Assembly (NCBI GenBank): GCA_033557465.1
Contig: CM066031.1
Location: 1,442,432,163-1,442,496,162, forward strand
Length of the DNA: 64,000 nt
Direction: 5' to 3'
DNA from: Ichthyophis bannanicus
Taxonomy: Eukaryota > Chordata > Amphibia > Gymnophiona > Ichthyophiidae
Of the stretch, positions 34,257-44,374 are shown in pieces. Every line of letters begins with the position of its first letter. Position 1 is the stretch's first letter. The position numbers and the translations under genes were made by a program. Below the pieces are notes generated by a model. That model was not told where the DNA came from. It was given only the letters and a program-made list of their open reading frames with translations, and made no database searches.

Positions 34257-35336
34257 GTGTTGACGGCGGAGGATCACATTTCTGTGACAACGGCAACACC
34301 ACCAAACAAACTGCATGGAAGAAAGGCCTGGCAATCTACTTCTGTATCTTGCCATGAAAACCCAATGGATAGTTACAACAAAACAAATTGTGCTGTAGTG
34401 CTGGAAGATGAGACCCCCAGGTCGGAAGGCACTCAACTAGCTACTGGGGAAGAGCTGAAGACTTTTCAGAGTAAAGCCAGCATTTATGATGTGGTTGGAT
34501 CAAAGCCCTCAGGACGTCTGACTGCTGATGTAGCTGTGCATGAAATGAGAGTCAGAAGCTGTAAAGATGTCTTACACATTGGAACATGGAACATACGAAA
34601 TATGAACCAAGGGAAGTTGGAGGTGGTCAAGAATGAAATGGAACGTGTACAACTTCATCTGTTGGGTGTCAGCGAAATGAAATGGACTGGCATCAGGCAC
34701 TTTGCATCAGATGATCACATGGTCTATTATGCTGGAAATGAAAGACAAAGAAGAAATGGTGTTGCATTTATAATAAAGAAGAAACTTGCAAGAACTGTAA
34801 TGAAATACAATGCTGTCAGTGAACGCTTAATCTCTATTCGTCTGCGAGGAATGCCTATCAACACAACTATAATTCAAGTATATGCCCCAACAACAGCTGC
34901 AGAAGAGAATGAAATTGAAGAGTTCTATTAACAAGTACAAGCTGAAATTGACAGAACATGCAAACAGGATATCCTGATAGTAATGGGTGACTGGAACGCA
35001 AAAGTTGGAAACAAAGAAGAAGACAAAGTAGTTGGAAAATATGGACTTGGCAACAGAAATGAAGATGGAGAAAGACTGATAGAATTCTGCAAGACAAACA
35101 ATCTATTCATCTCAAACACCTACTTCCAGCAACACAAGCGGCGACTGTACACATGGACTTCACCCAATGGATTGTATAAAAATCAAATTGACTACATCTG
35201 TGGAAGTCAACGATGGAAAAGCTCTATAATATCAACAAAGACAAAACCTGGAGCTGACTGTGGCATGGATCATCAACTACTAGTATGCAAACTCAAGCTA
35301 AAGTTGAAAAAAGCTCGTGAATGCAGCAAAATATGA
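34257..35336 (+). pseudogene. RTE-1 endonuclease domain
   Basis: The frame 34257-34931 is open for 224 codons. The first about 90 residues include the SINE-like sequence at 34316-34372. The domain follows: IGTWNIRNMNQGK, LLGVSEMKWTG, RRNGVAFIIKK, TTIIQVYAPT. A TAA at 34929 interrupts it; the same frame goes on with LIVMGDWNAKVGNKEEDK, YTWTSPNGLYKNQIDYI and GMDHQLLVCKLKLK to 35336. Catalytic E (SEMKW), D/N (GDWNA) and DH (MDHQ) positions are visible. Confidence 0.82.
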
Positions 35337-36704
35337 CCTTGAGAATATACCACTGGAATTTAAAGACTGCCTGCAAAATAAATTTGCTGCTTTAGATACA
35401 AATGACAGAGCTCCAGAAGAGTTATGGAATGACATCAAGAAGGTTGTGTTGGAAAAAAGCGAGAAGTCTCTACAAAAGGTGAAAAAGAAAAAACGGCCAA
35501 AATGGATGACGGAAGAAACTCTGAAAATTGCCCAGAAACAGAGAAGCTAAAGCCAGAGGAGAAAGAAAGACAATCACAGAATTCAACAGAGATTTCCAAC
35601 GTGCAGCAAGACAGGACAAGGAAAAGTACTACAATGACGCATGCAAGGAAACAGAAGCAGAAACTATTAGAGGAAGAACAAGATTGGCTTTCCTAAAGCT
35701 ATGAGAGTTAAAGAAAAAGTTCCAGCCTCGAACTGGAATGTTACAAGATGCTCAAGGTTCTATGTTGAATGATGCTGAGAAGATCAAGAAAAGATGGAAG
35801 GAATATACAGAGTTTTTATATGATAAAGAGCAAGTGGACCAACAGCCGTTTCAACCTGTACCTTATGATCGGGAACCATTGGTGATGAAAGAAGAAGTTG
35901 AAGCAGCATTGAAAGCCTTATCAAAGAACAAAGCACCATGCATCGATGGCATTCCCATAGAAGTATTACAGCAATCTGATGCAGCTGTTACCATACTTAC
36001 AAGGCTCTGCCAAGAAATATGGAAGACAACATCATGGTCAACTGAAAAGATCTGTGTTTATACCAATACTAAAGAAAGGTGATCCATCTGACTGTGGAAA
36101 TTATCGCACAGTCCCTCTGATCCCACATGCCAACATGATTCTACTGAAGATTATTCAAAAGAGACTACAACCATACATGGAACAAGAACTACCTGAAGTG
36201 CAAGCAGAGTTCAGGAAAGGGCGAGGAACAAGAGACATCATTGCGGATGTGAAATGGATCCTTGAAAAGACTAAAGAAAACCAAAAGGATATCTATTTGT
36301 GCTTTATCGACTATAACAAAGCTTTTGACTGTGTAAACCATGAGAAACTCTGGGCCACATTAAGAAGCATGGGTATACCAGAACACCTGATCGTACTCTT
36401 GCACAATCTGTACACTGATCAAGAAGCAACAGTTCGAACGGAACAAGGAGAAACAGAATGGTTTAAAATAAGCAAAGGTGTAAGACAAGGCTGCATACTT
36501 TCCCCCTACCTGTTTAATTTATATGCAGAACAAATCATCAGAGAAGCAGGATTGTATGAAGACAACAGAGGTGTGAAGATTGGTGGAAGACTCAACAACC
36601 TTCGCTATACTGATGATACCACATTACTGGCTGAAAGTGAAGATGATCTGAAACATTTGCTTCTCACAATCAAAGAACAGTCTCAAAATGGGCCTGCACC
36701 TTAA
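35317..36704 (+). pseudogene. RTE-1 linker and reverse transcriptase
   Basis: Linker frames 35317-35696 and 35738-36082 (AQGSMLNDAEKIKKRWKEY; NKAPCIDGIPIEVL) lead to the RT frame 35979-36704: PEVQAEFRKGRGTRD, FIDYNKAFDCVNHEKLW (motif A), KGVRQGCILSPYLFNLYAEQ, and LRYTDDTTLLAE (motif C, YTDD in place of YADD). The frames overlap in different registers, so at least two frameshifts disable the gene. Confidence 0.85.
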
Positions 36705-37362
36705 TATAAAGAAGACAAAGATCATGACAACTGGCATAATCAACAGGTTCATCGTTGAAGGAGAAGAAATTGAAATTGTGAACAACTTTAACCTACTTGG
36801 ATCAACTATCAATAAAGAAGCAACAAGCAGTCAAGAAATCAGATGACGCATTGCTCTTGGCAGAACGGCTATGAAAGACCTAGATAAGATTCTCAAGAGC
36901 AGAGATGTCTCTCTCCATACAAAGATTCGACTTGTTCAAGCCATGGTATTTTCAATAACATCATATGGATGTGAAAGCTGGACAGTGAAAAAGATAGACA
37001 GGAAGAAAATTGATGCCTTTGAATTATGGTGCTGGCGGCGAATACTGTGTATACCATGGACTGCCCGAAGAACAAACCAGTGGGTACTAGAGGAGATCAA
37101 ACCTAAGCTTTCTTTAGAAGCTCAGATAACAAGACTTCAACTTTCATACTTTGGACACATCGTGCCAAGAGAGAGATCATTAGAGAAAGACATCATGCTT
37201 GGCAAGATAGAAGGTCAACGCAAAAGAGGAAGTCCAGCAATGAGATGGATCGATAAAATAACAGCAGCTACGGGTACCAGCCACCTGACTGAAGATCGAA
37301 CACAATTTAGGATAGCTATCCAGAGGGTCGCCTTGAGTCGACTCCAACTCAACGGCACTTAA
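36705..37362 (+). pseudogene. RTE-1 C-terminal domain
   Basis: After a shift, 36871-37362 is open for 163 codons: MKDLDKILKSRDVSLHTKIR, SITSYGCESWTVKK, AFELWCWRRIL, LSYFGHIVPRE and ending RVALSRLQLNGT, the conserved end of RTE/BovB ORF2 proteins. Confidence 0.82.
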
Positions 37363-37384
37363 CAACAAGTCTTCTATACTCAGA

Positions 37385-37935
37385 GGCAATAAAACCATTG
37401 GAGAAGAAAGGCTCATGAATAAAATTATATAAAAAATTAAACCAGAAGAATATATTGAAGGGCACTGTATCAAGATATGCACTTAAATCAATAACTTCAC
37501 CCCCTTCTGCCAAAAGAAATCCTTAAAAAAAATCATTCACAGTTCCTTGCACTCCTAATTTCTTTTCTGTAATAAACCTACAAGAATAATTGTTCTCTTT
37601 TAAAAAGATCCTTGCTTCAGTGCTGCTGTTAAAGGCTCAGTGATACACTTGCTAACGAAATAAAGAATCCCAATTATCATTCCACAAGGAATATGCATGA
37701 AACATGGCACAATCCTAGGACTGCTGAGTTTTAAAGGACAAACCAATCTTGATTTCTATGTACAAGAAAAATATATTCACACAAACCACTGTTTTCATTT
37801 TGGAGATTATAGCTTCAAAGGTCCAGCAACAAGACAGGAGTTAAATTCAGCACTTTCTCATTTACTAACTGTAGTAATAGGATTTCCATAAATGCTTCTT
37901 ACATAGAAGCTACAGCCCTGCAGACGAGCTGCCTG
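37385..37935. other. Unclassified AT-rich stretch
   Basis: No repeat family, RNA gene or coding region recognised between RTE-1 and the first MITE. Confidence 0.45.
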
Positions 37936-38025
37936 TTCACAGGGGTTGTCAATCTAGTCCTCGAGACACAACTAGCCAACTAGCCAATGATAACCACGAT
38001 GAATATGCATGAGAGAGATCAGCAT

Positions 38026-38144
38026 ACTACTACTACAATTAATCATTTATAAAGCGCTAGAAGGCTGCATACAATGGAAATCCAAACACAAGAAGCAAAA
38101 ACACCAAGCCCAGAAGCCAAAACCTCACCCAGCTCCTAATAATA
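38026..38144 (-). mobile_element. L2-like 3' tail fragment
   Basis: Read on the minus strand it ends GCGCTTTATAAATGATTAATTG followed by (TAG)n, similar to the tail of the L2-type LINE at 32990-33019. It interrupts MITE copy 1. Assignment of the rest of this stretch is uncertain. Confidence 0.5.
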
Positions 38145-38627
38145 GACCCACAAAAGAGTGAGGAAAAAACATGCAGTCTTCTCAATTTTCCTTGAAGAAA
38201 GAATCAATAAAGGTTTAAACTCTGGTACAGTTTTTTGTCGGACCGTATAATACCCAGTACCGGGGTCACCACAACAGACTCCCAGACATCGGTAGGTAAC
38301 AGTCCCTTTTATTAAAACCAGCAGTAAATCATAACCAATAATACTTAACTGCCACGGCAAAAATCATCAAGGTGAAAGAAACGACAGAGTCCTGTGTTTC
38401 GGGCTCACATTTTAATCCGCCCTGCTTCAGGCCAAAATTGTCATCACCAATCAAATAGCCGTCAGTACGAAAGTACCTACCGATGCCTGGGAATCTGTTG
38501 TGGTGACCCCGGTACTGGGTATTATACGGTCCAACAAAAAACTGTACCAGAGTTTAAACCTTTATTGGTTCTTTCTTTAAGGAAAATTGAGAAGACTGCA
38601 TGTTTTTTCCTCACTCTTTTGTGGGTC
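38145..38627. repeat. Large inverted repeat, Penelope-type 3' sequence
   Basis: Arms of about 154 bp (38145-38299 and 38474-38627) are near-perfect reverse complements, for example GACCCACAAAAGAGTGAGG at the left edge and CCTCACTCTTTTGTGGGTC at the right. The 174-bp loop contains GTGTTTCGGGCTCACATTTT and CCGCCCTGCTTCAGG, a Penelope-like 3' motif. PLE copies often insert with an inverted partial second copy, which would make this form. Confidence 0.75.
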
Positions 38628-38894
38628 TGCATACAATGGAGGCAATGCATACAGAACTCTGTCATGCATATTCATTGTGGCTGTCCTGAAAATCTGACTG
38701 GCTAGGTGCGTCTCAAGGACTGGGTTGAGAACCTCTGTTCCAAAGCATAGGTTAACAGTTCTTCTGTGGTGTTCAATCCAAAAGGAATACCCCTCTCTCA
38801 CGCTGCAGGTCTTAACAGGATACTAAAACTGGCACATTTGTTCCAAAGGAACAAGATAAAATCAAAATAAATGTAACTGTCTCTGATATCTTAA

Positions 38895-39086
38895 CAGGGG
38901 TTCTCAACCCTGTCCTCGGGACCCACCTAGCCAGTCGGGTTTTCAGGATAACCACAATGAATATGCATGGAGACATCTGCATATAATGGAGGCAGTGTAA
39001 GCAAATCTCTCGCATACATATTCTTTGTGGTTATCCTGAAAACCCGACTGGTTAGGTGGGTCCCGAGGACAGGGTTGAGAACCCTG
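38895..39086. mobile_element. hAT-like palindromic MITE, copy 2
   Basis: A 192-bp foldback: CAGGGGTTCTCAACCCTGTC at the left and its reverse complement at the right, with arms of about 75 bp also sharing ACCCACCTAGCCAGTCGGG. TCTTAA flanks both sides (38889-38894, 39087-39092). It is non-coding. CAGGGGTTCTCAA ends are typical of hAT-derived MITEs; a hAT would give an 8-bp duplication, so the 6 bp seen is imperfect support. Confidence 0.8.
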
Positions 39087-39092
39087 TCTTAA

Positions 39093-39205
39093 CAAGTCGA
39101 GGTGACCTGCACGGAGTGGCAGGCGCACCTACTCTTGCCACCTTGCTGGGCAGACTAGATGGACCATGTTGGTCTTTATCTGCCATCATATACTATGTTA
39201 CAATG
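39093..39205 (+). mobile_element. CR1 3' end fragment
   Basis: Contains GGGCAGACTAGATGGACCAT and GTTGGTCTTTATCTGCCATC, the same 3' end as the plus-strand CR1 at 49940-50000, preceded by the last codons of ORF2. MITE copy 2 abuts it. Confidence 0.7.
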
Positions 39206-39584
39206 CACTCACTGGCTCCAATTTTGCAAATCTCCAAGCTGTGGAAAACATCTATAGTATATATGTACGTACACACAGGATTGTTCTTGGTTTGAATGGG
39301 TTATCGGGGAGGGGGGGGGTTCTGCTGGTAATCCATCTCATCCCCGACCTTTGATAGCTCTTGGTCCTAGGTCTTGGTTCCCCGATGAGCACGTCAGGAA
39401 CCCTGCATCATGGGGGGAGAGGTGCTTCAAGGGGTGGGGGGGGGGGAGATGGAAAAAATGTGTTCTGATATGACTGAGCTCGCCACTGCTTTCAGTGTTT
39501 ATGCTTTGTGCTCTGTTGTTCTTGGCATGTGTATGCTTTAATAAACAATAGTTGAAGTAAAATCTAATTCGAGCAGACAGACAT
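39206..39584. other. Unclassified stretch with G-runs
   Basis: G-rich runs at 39308-39320 and 39437-39448, and an ATAAA-bearing end near 39540. No gene or known repeat recognised. Confidence 0.4.
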
Positions 39585-39932
39585 TGAATACTAGGTCAGA
39601 TCAAGGTCCATCAAGCCCAGCATCCCATTTCCAACAGTGGCCAATCTCGGTCACCAAGTACTTGTCAGGTTCCCAAAAAGGTAGAAAGATTCCACTATGC
39701 TTATCCCAGGGTAAGCAGTGCATTTTCCCTGGTCCTCTTTAATAATGGTTTATGGACTTTTCCACCAGGAACTTGTCCAAACTTTTTTTAAACTCATCTA
39801 CACTAACAGCTTTTACTACATCCTCCGGTAACAAATTCCAGAGTTTGATCATTCGTTGAGTGAAAAAAATATTTTCTCTTATTAGTCCTAAATGAGTGTC
39901 CCCTAGACTTTCAACCTTTTGAAGGAGTAAAC

Positions 39933-40100
39933 AATGACCTTGGGAGAGTTACTTTATCTCCATTGCCTCAGAAGAAAAGGCCTGGCAATCTACTTCCGGT
40001 CATACCTTGCCAAGAAAACCCAGGGGCTGCTGGGTCGCCAGGAATCAGCATTTACATAACAGTACTTTAAAAAAAAAAAAAAGAAAAGAAAAAAAAAACA
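39933..40100 (+). mobile_element. 5'-truncated SINE with A-rich tail
   Basis: Shares CTTTATCTCCATTGCCT and GAAGAAAAGGCCTGGCAATC with the SINE at 17791-18010 but lacks the tRNA head. It ends in an A-rich tract (40068-40100) and is inserted into CR1 sequence. Confidence 0.75.
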
Positions 40101-40616
40101 ACTATATTTACTCATTCCACTCCATTCATTAATTTATAGACTTCGATCACATCTCCTCGCAGCCATCTCTTTTCCAAGCTGAAGAGCCCTAACCTTTTAA
40201 GCCTCTCCTCAGAGGGGTAATCCTTCTATCCCCTTTACCATTTTGGTGGCTCTTCTCTGCAACATTTCTAATTCTGCTACAACCTTTTTAAGATATGGCG
40301 ACCAGAATTGCATACAATATTCAAGGTATGGTCACATCATGGAACAATGCAGACAACATTATAATATCCTTAGTTTTATTCTCCATTCCTCTCCTTTTGA
40401 TTCCTAGCATTCTATTTGCTTTCTTGGCCCCCACTGCACACTGGGCAAAGGATTTCAATGTATTATCTACGATGACGCCTAAATCCCTTTCCTAGGTGGT
40501 GGTTCCTAATGTGGAACCTTGCAACCTTGCATCATGTAAATACAGTTTGGGTTGTTCTTCCCTAGGTGCATAACTTTGCACTTGTCCACATTAAATTTCA
40601 TCTGCCATTTGGACGT

Positions 40617-41524
40617 TCAGTCTTCCAATTTATCAAGGTCCTCTTGCAAGTTTTCATAATCCTCTTTTGTTTTAAGAACTTTGAATAATTTTGTGTTACC
40701 TGCAAATTTGATCACCTTACTTGTTATTCCCATTTCCAGATCATTTATGAAGATGTTAAAAAGCAGCAGGCCCAGCAAAGATCCCTGGGATACTCTACTT
40801 GTCACTTTTCTCCACTGAGAAAATTGGCCATTTAGCCCTATTCTCTGCTTTCTATCTTTTAACCAATTCCTGATACACAATAGTACACTGCCTCCTATCC
40901 CATGACATTTCAATTTTGCCAAGAGTATCTCATGAGGAACCTTGTCAAAGGCTTTCTGTAAATCCAGATACACTATATCGACTGGCTACCTTTTTCTGTT
41001 TATTCACATCTTCAAAAAAAATATAACAGATTAGTAAGACAAGACTTTCCTTGGATAAATCCATGGAAATCTTATATATCGCACTGATTTTAATAGCGTG
41101 GTATATAAGAAATGTAAATAAATAAATAAATGTTGACTTTCTCCCATTAATACATGTGACTGTCTATATGTTCAGTAATTTTTATCTTTATAATGGTTTC
41201 TAACATTTTGCCTGGTACTGACGTCAGGCTCACCAGCCTGCAATTTCCCAGATCACCCCTGGAACCCTTTTTAAAAAACTGATGTTACATTGGCATTCTC
41301 CAATCTTCAGGTACCAGAGATGATTTTAATGATAGTTCACAGATTAGTAATGGTAGGTCTGCAATCTCATATTTCAGTTCTTTCAACACCCTCAGATACA
41401 TACCATCTGGTCCAGGTGATTTGCTACTCTTCAGTTTATCAAATAGTTGTAATACATCTTCCAGATTTATCAATATTTCTTTCACTTCTTCTGATACATC
41501 ATCTTTAAATACCATTTCAGGCAT
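40617..41524 (-). pseudogene. CR1 reverse transcriptase fragment
   Basis: The frame 40973-40617 reads YLDLQKAFDKVPHEILLAKL (motif A), VSQGSLLGLLLFNIFINDL, and KFAGNTKLFKVL where FADDTKLF is expected, so both catalytic aspartates are lost. The frame 41524-41285 carries SSKSPGPDGMYLRVLKELKY and LVPEDWRMP from the RT N-terminal part. Confidence 0.82.
41068..41132 (+). mobile_element. Very short L2-type 3' end insertion
   Basis: About 65 bp: CGCACTGATTTTAATAGCGT, GGTATATAAGAAATG and (TAAA)n, interrupting CR1 sequence that reads through in the other copies (CCATG | TTGACT). It matches the tail inserted at 56137-56228. Confidence 0.7.
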
Positions 41525-41553
41525 GGGTAACCTCCTTACAACATCTTCAGTAC

Positions 41554-41760
41554 TTTGAAGGGGCTGAGCGGGTTAATCCTTTGTAAAGCTGTTGGAGGGT
41601 AAGGTTTCAGAGTGAAGCGATAACCCCTTTGGATAATCTGGAGTGTCCACTGCTCTGATATTATGAGGTGCCACTTATGGGCATAGTGACAGAGTTTGAC
41701 AGCTATGTGGAGGGGCTGAGGAACCTCCAAGGGCAGATTGGCAATGCTCTCCAGGAAGGC
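41554..41760 (-). pseudogene. DIRS-D RT N-terminal fragment
   Basis: The frame 41730-41554 reads LHIAVKLCHYAHKWHLIISE, then QWTLQIIQRGYRFTLKPYPP, matching LHIADRLCHYAHRWHLIISE in DIRS-C. It is truncated before the RT fingers. Confidence 0.75.
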
Positions 41761-44150
41761 GTCAAAAGCCAGGTGCAGGTTGTGCCTGCGCAGCTGGTTG
41801 AGGCTTAGGAGCCTTGGGCTGGCGAGAGCCCTGCTGTCTCTGCTGAGGATGCTGAGGCTGATAGGCAGCAGATGGTGGGTAAGAAGGATATCATCTCTTC
41901 TTTTTAGAATAGAAAGATTTTTTGGGAAGAGCCTTCCTCTTTGATGGGTCAGCCATTTTCCTGGAAAGGCATTTTAGGGTGAGATCATCAGCTTCAATCT
42001 CCCCGGCCTTTTCCCTCCAATCTTTTCCAAAGGTTTTCTCCAGTACATGGGATATTGGTCAGTTTTTCCTGGACCCATTGGATCTGATGCCTGTAACCAG
42101 TCCATTCTGCGAGCCCCAATGAAAACTGCCGACACTCTGCTTGTTGATTCAAAGGTATCAAAAAAATGCCCTGGTAATACACTTAGAGGTATTCTGGCCT
42201 TGCTTGATGAGTGTCTGGAATGCAGTCCGCTTATCCTCAGAAAGCATGGGGGCAAAAGTCTCCAGGTCCCTGGTGACATCCTTTAGAAACAAGCCCATGT
42301 ACAGCATGTACGAGTTTATCCTGGAGGCCAACATACATGCCTGGAAGCATTGACATCCAAAAGCATCTAGCATCCTCAAGTCTCTACCAGGAAGCATGGA
42401 TGAATGATTTTTTTTTAATTCCTTATTCGGCGCATCACTGATTCCACCACCATTGAATAGTGGGGAAGCTGAGGCTTTTGGAAGCCTGGGCACTCTGGTA
42501 CTCGGTACATGGTATCGAGCCTCTTGCTGACAGGCGGAACCATGAGCATGGCTTCCCACATACAGAGCATAAGATCCTGTAGGATGCAATGCACTGGTAA
42601 TGTAGCCACCTCTTTAGGTGTGGAAGGGTACTGGAGTATCTCCAATTCCTCTGCCCTCAGTTCTTTTTCCAAGGTTACTGTGATGGAAAGCCCTGCTGTC
42701 ATGTCCCATATGAAGTCCTGAAAAGACACATCTTCTGGTGGGGACTGACTCCATTCTTGAGGTGGTGAAGGGTTCAAAAGGATACCTGGCAGTTCTTGGG
42801 AATCAAGTGATTCCTCGTCAGATTCTGAAGAGCTGGAATCAGAGTCTGGTAAGAAGTCAAAGTATTGGCGGTCTTGTGACCTCGATGCTTCATGGACCTC
42901 GATGCTTCATGGACGTTGAGGGTTGACCTCGATGCTTCATGGACATTGAGGGTTGACCTCGATGCTTCATGGACGTTGAGGGTTGATGCCGATACTGTTG
43001 CTCAGAAGCATCAGAACTGAGAGCCATGGCAGTTTGAGCCTGTTGGGTTCTGCTGGTATCTGATGGTTCCAACGAAGGCATCTGCTTCGGGGGCTCAGAC
43101 GATGTCTGTTCGAGAGCCAGCATCAGGACCGATACACCTGGCTAGGCTCGATGCTGAAGTCTGCACTCCTGGAGCTCTCTATGCTATTGGTACAGAGGCT
43201 GCCAAGCCAAACTCCTCTTGAGAGGCATCATGCGGTGATCTAGGGAGATGGCCGATGTCTGGGTGGAATCACCCATGGGGCATTGAGCCACCATCCCAGA
43301 ACACGGAACCAGTAGCTCTCCAGAAGTCAATTCCTCGGGAGCATCCCAGAGCCCCTCTTGTGCTTTGGAGGATAGGTCCTTATGCCAGGGCTGCTTGTCT
43401 GGCCGATTTGCTTCTAAAGCACCGCTAGGCGAGTTGCAATGCTTATGCTGGGACTTCTCCCTGGTCTCGGTATCTGTTTTCGATGCCAGTGCTGATGACT
43501 TAGGAGCAGGCCAGAGACTTTGACTTACTTTTATTTTTGAACTTTGAGGAAACCTGAGAACCGTGAGAGGAAGTTGATGTTCTCGATAAAGTGGAAGCCA
43601 TTGAAATTGAGTCCAGGGCGAACAACGATCCATACTGGCTCTGTTCTTTAGGTCTCTCTTTGTCATTTGTTGGCACAAAGGACAAGAATTGGATAGATGG
43701 TCAGGGCCCAAACATTTCAGAAACCAGTCACGTTTATCAGTGACTCAGATGGTACCAGCACACTTGGTGCATTTTTTAAAACCACTAGTTGTTTTTTTCC
43801 ATGCCTCAAAAAAGGTGTCTGAATTGAAGATAAGGCAATGAAGGCCTAAAGGCCTAGGTTGGTGGTGAAAACAGTGTGAAAAAAGAAAAAAAGAATATTT
43901 ATAAAAAATAAATATCGGGACCGGTGTCTGAGTTGATGGAACCAGCAACGACAGGAAGGCAGAAACACAATGTTTCACAAAAAAAGAAAACTTTTTCAGC
44001 GGTGACAGGATTGAACATTCTGCTGGCTCTGCGGAAAATGAAGAACTGAGGAGAGAAGTTGGAAAGGCAGGCACGCATGCGCAGTGAAGTGCTCCCAAAA
44101 GCTTTCCTATTGGGCACTGGGGAATGTTCCCACATGGGCTCCGTCAGTGC
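41761..44150 (-). pseudogene. DIRS-D Gag, frameshifted
   Basis: From the right: ALTEPMWEHSPVPNRKAFGS near 44170-44110; FKKCTKCAGT and CLGPDHLSNSCPLCQQ of the cysteine motif (43780-43670); a Ser/Gln-rich spacer (43711-43184); a 30-bp repeat (42887-42986); SFQDFIWDMTAGLSITV and LHCILQDLMLCMWEA-type sequence (42777-42415); and the LAP2-alpha-like end with ARRMDWLQASD and PCTGENLWKR-type sequence (42279-41974). Four or more registers are used, so it is dead. Confidence 0.7.
42887..42986 (-). repeat. 30-bp in-frame tandem repeat in DIRS-D gag
   Basis: Three and a half copies of a 30-bp unit, GACCTCGATGCTTCATGGAC plus GTTGAGGGTT, encode the decapeptide QPSTSMKHRG on the minus strand. It expands the Gag spacer in frame. 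Confidence 0.85.
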
Positions 44151-44257
44151 CAACATCATCCATATGTGAAGATTGAATTCCTGCTTGTTCCTGGAGATTG
44201 GGGGACATGCACTGCTTATTAATGGGATAAGCAGCATGAAATCTCTCTACATTTTGG

Positions 44258-44372
44258 GATCCTGCCAGGTACTTGTGACCTGAATTGGCCACTGTTGGAA
44301 ACAGGATACTGGACTTGATGAATCATTGCTCTCACCCAGTATTGCAAATATTATACTTTTATGTTCTTATTG
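44258..44372 (+). mobile_element. CR1 3' end fragment
   Basis: TGCCAGGTACTTGTGACCTG, CCACTGTTGGAAACAGGATA and CTGGACTTGATGAATC, then TTATGTTCTTAT; same tail as at 4815-4948. Confidence 0.75.
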
Positions 44373-44374
44373 CG

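Larger units (their letters stand above)
34080..37370 (+). mobile_element. RTE-type LINE (RTE-1), nearly full length
   Basis: It starts near the DIRS-C end and finishes with AACGGCACTTAACAACAAG, the usual RTE 3' end. Endonuclease, RT and C-terminal parts are all present in order, broken by stops and frameshifts. A second copy of the same family lies on the minus strand at 48003-54482. The 5' boundary is an estimate. Confidence 0.85.
37940..38737. mobile_element. hAT-like palindromic MITE, copy 1, split
   Basis: The left half (37940-38025) starts CAGGGGTTGTCAATC and the right half (about 38628-38737) ends TGGGTTGAGAACCTCTG. Both match the intact MITE at 38895-39086. About 600 bp with an L2-like tail and a PLE-type inverted repeat lie between the halves. 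Confidence 0.72.
39585..41553 (-). mobile_element. CR1 LINE (5'-truncated) with two small insertions
   Basis: Minus-strand CR1 3' region, RT and linker. The RT part is pseudogenic. It contains a truncated SINE (39933-40100) and a short L2 tail (41068-41132). Its 5' edge abuts DIRS-D at about 41553. It is of the same subfamily as the copies at 54484 and 62028, but more diverged. Confidence 0.82.
41554..44197 (-). mobile_element. DIRS-D: 5' half of a DIRS-like retrotransposon
   Basis: The right end (44160-44197) matches the DIRS-A terminal repeat. On the minus strand the leader, complete but frameshifted Gag, and the very start of RT (to 41554) follow, where CR1 sequence begins. It aligns with DIRS-C throughout and shows the uninterrupted form of the site hit by the L2-type LINE in C. 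Confidence 0.75.

Noticed and set aside
42890..43123. Host protein with MKHRGQPSTS repeats
   Set aside because: It lies within DIRS-D gag, bounded by recognisable Gag blocks on both sides.
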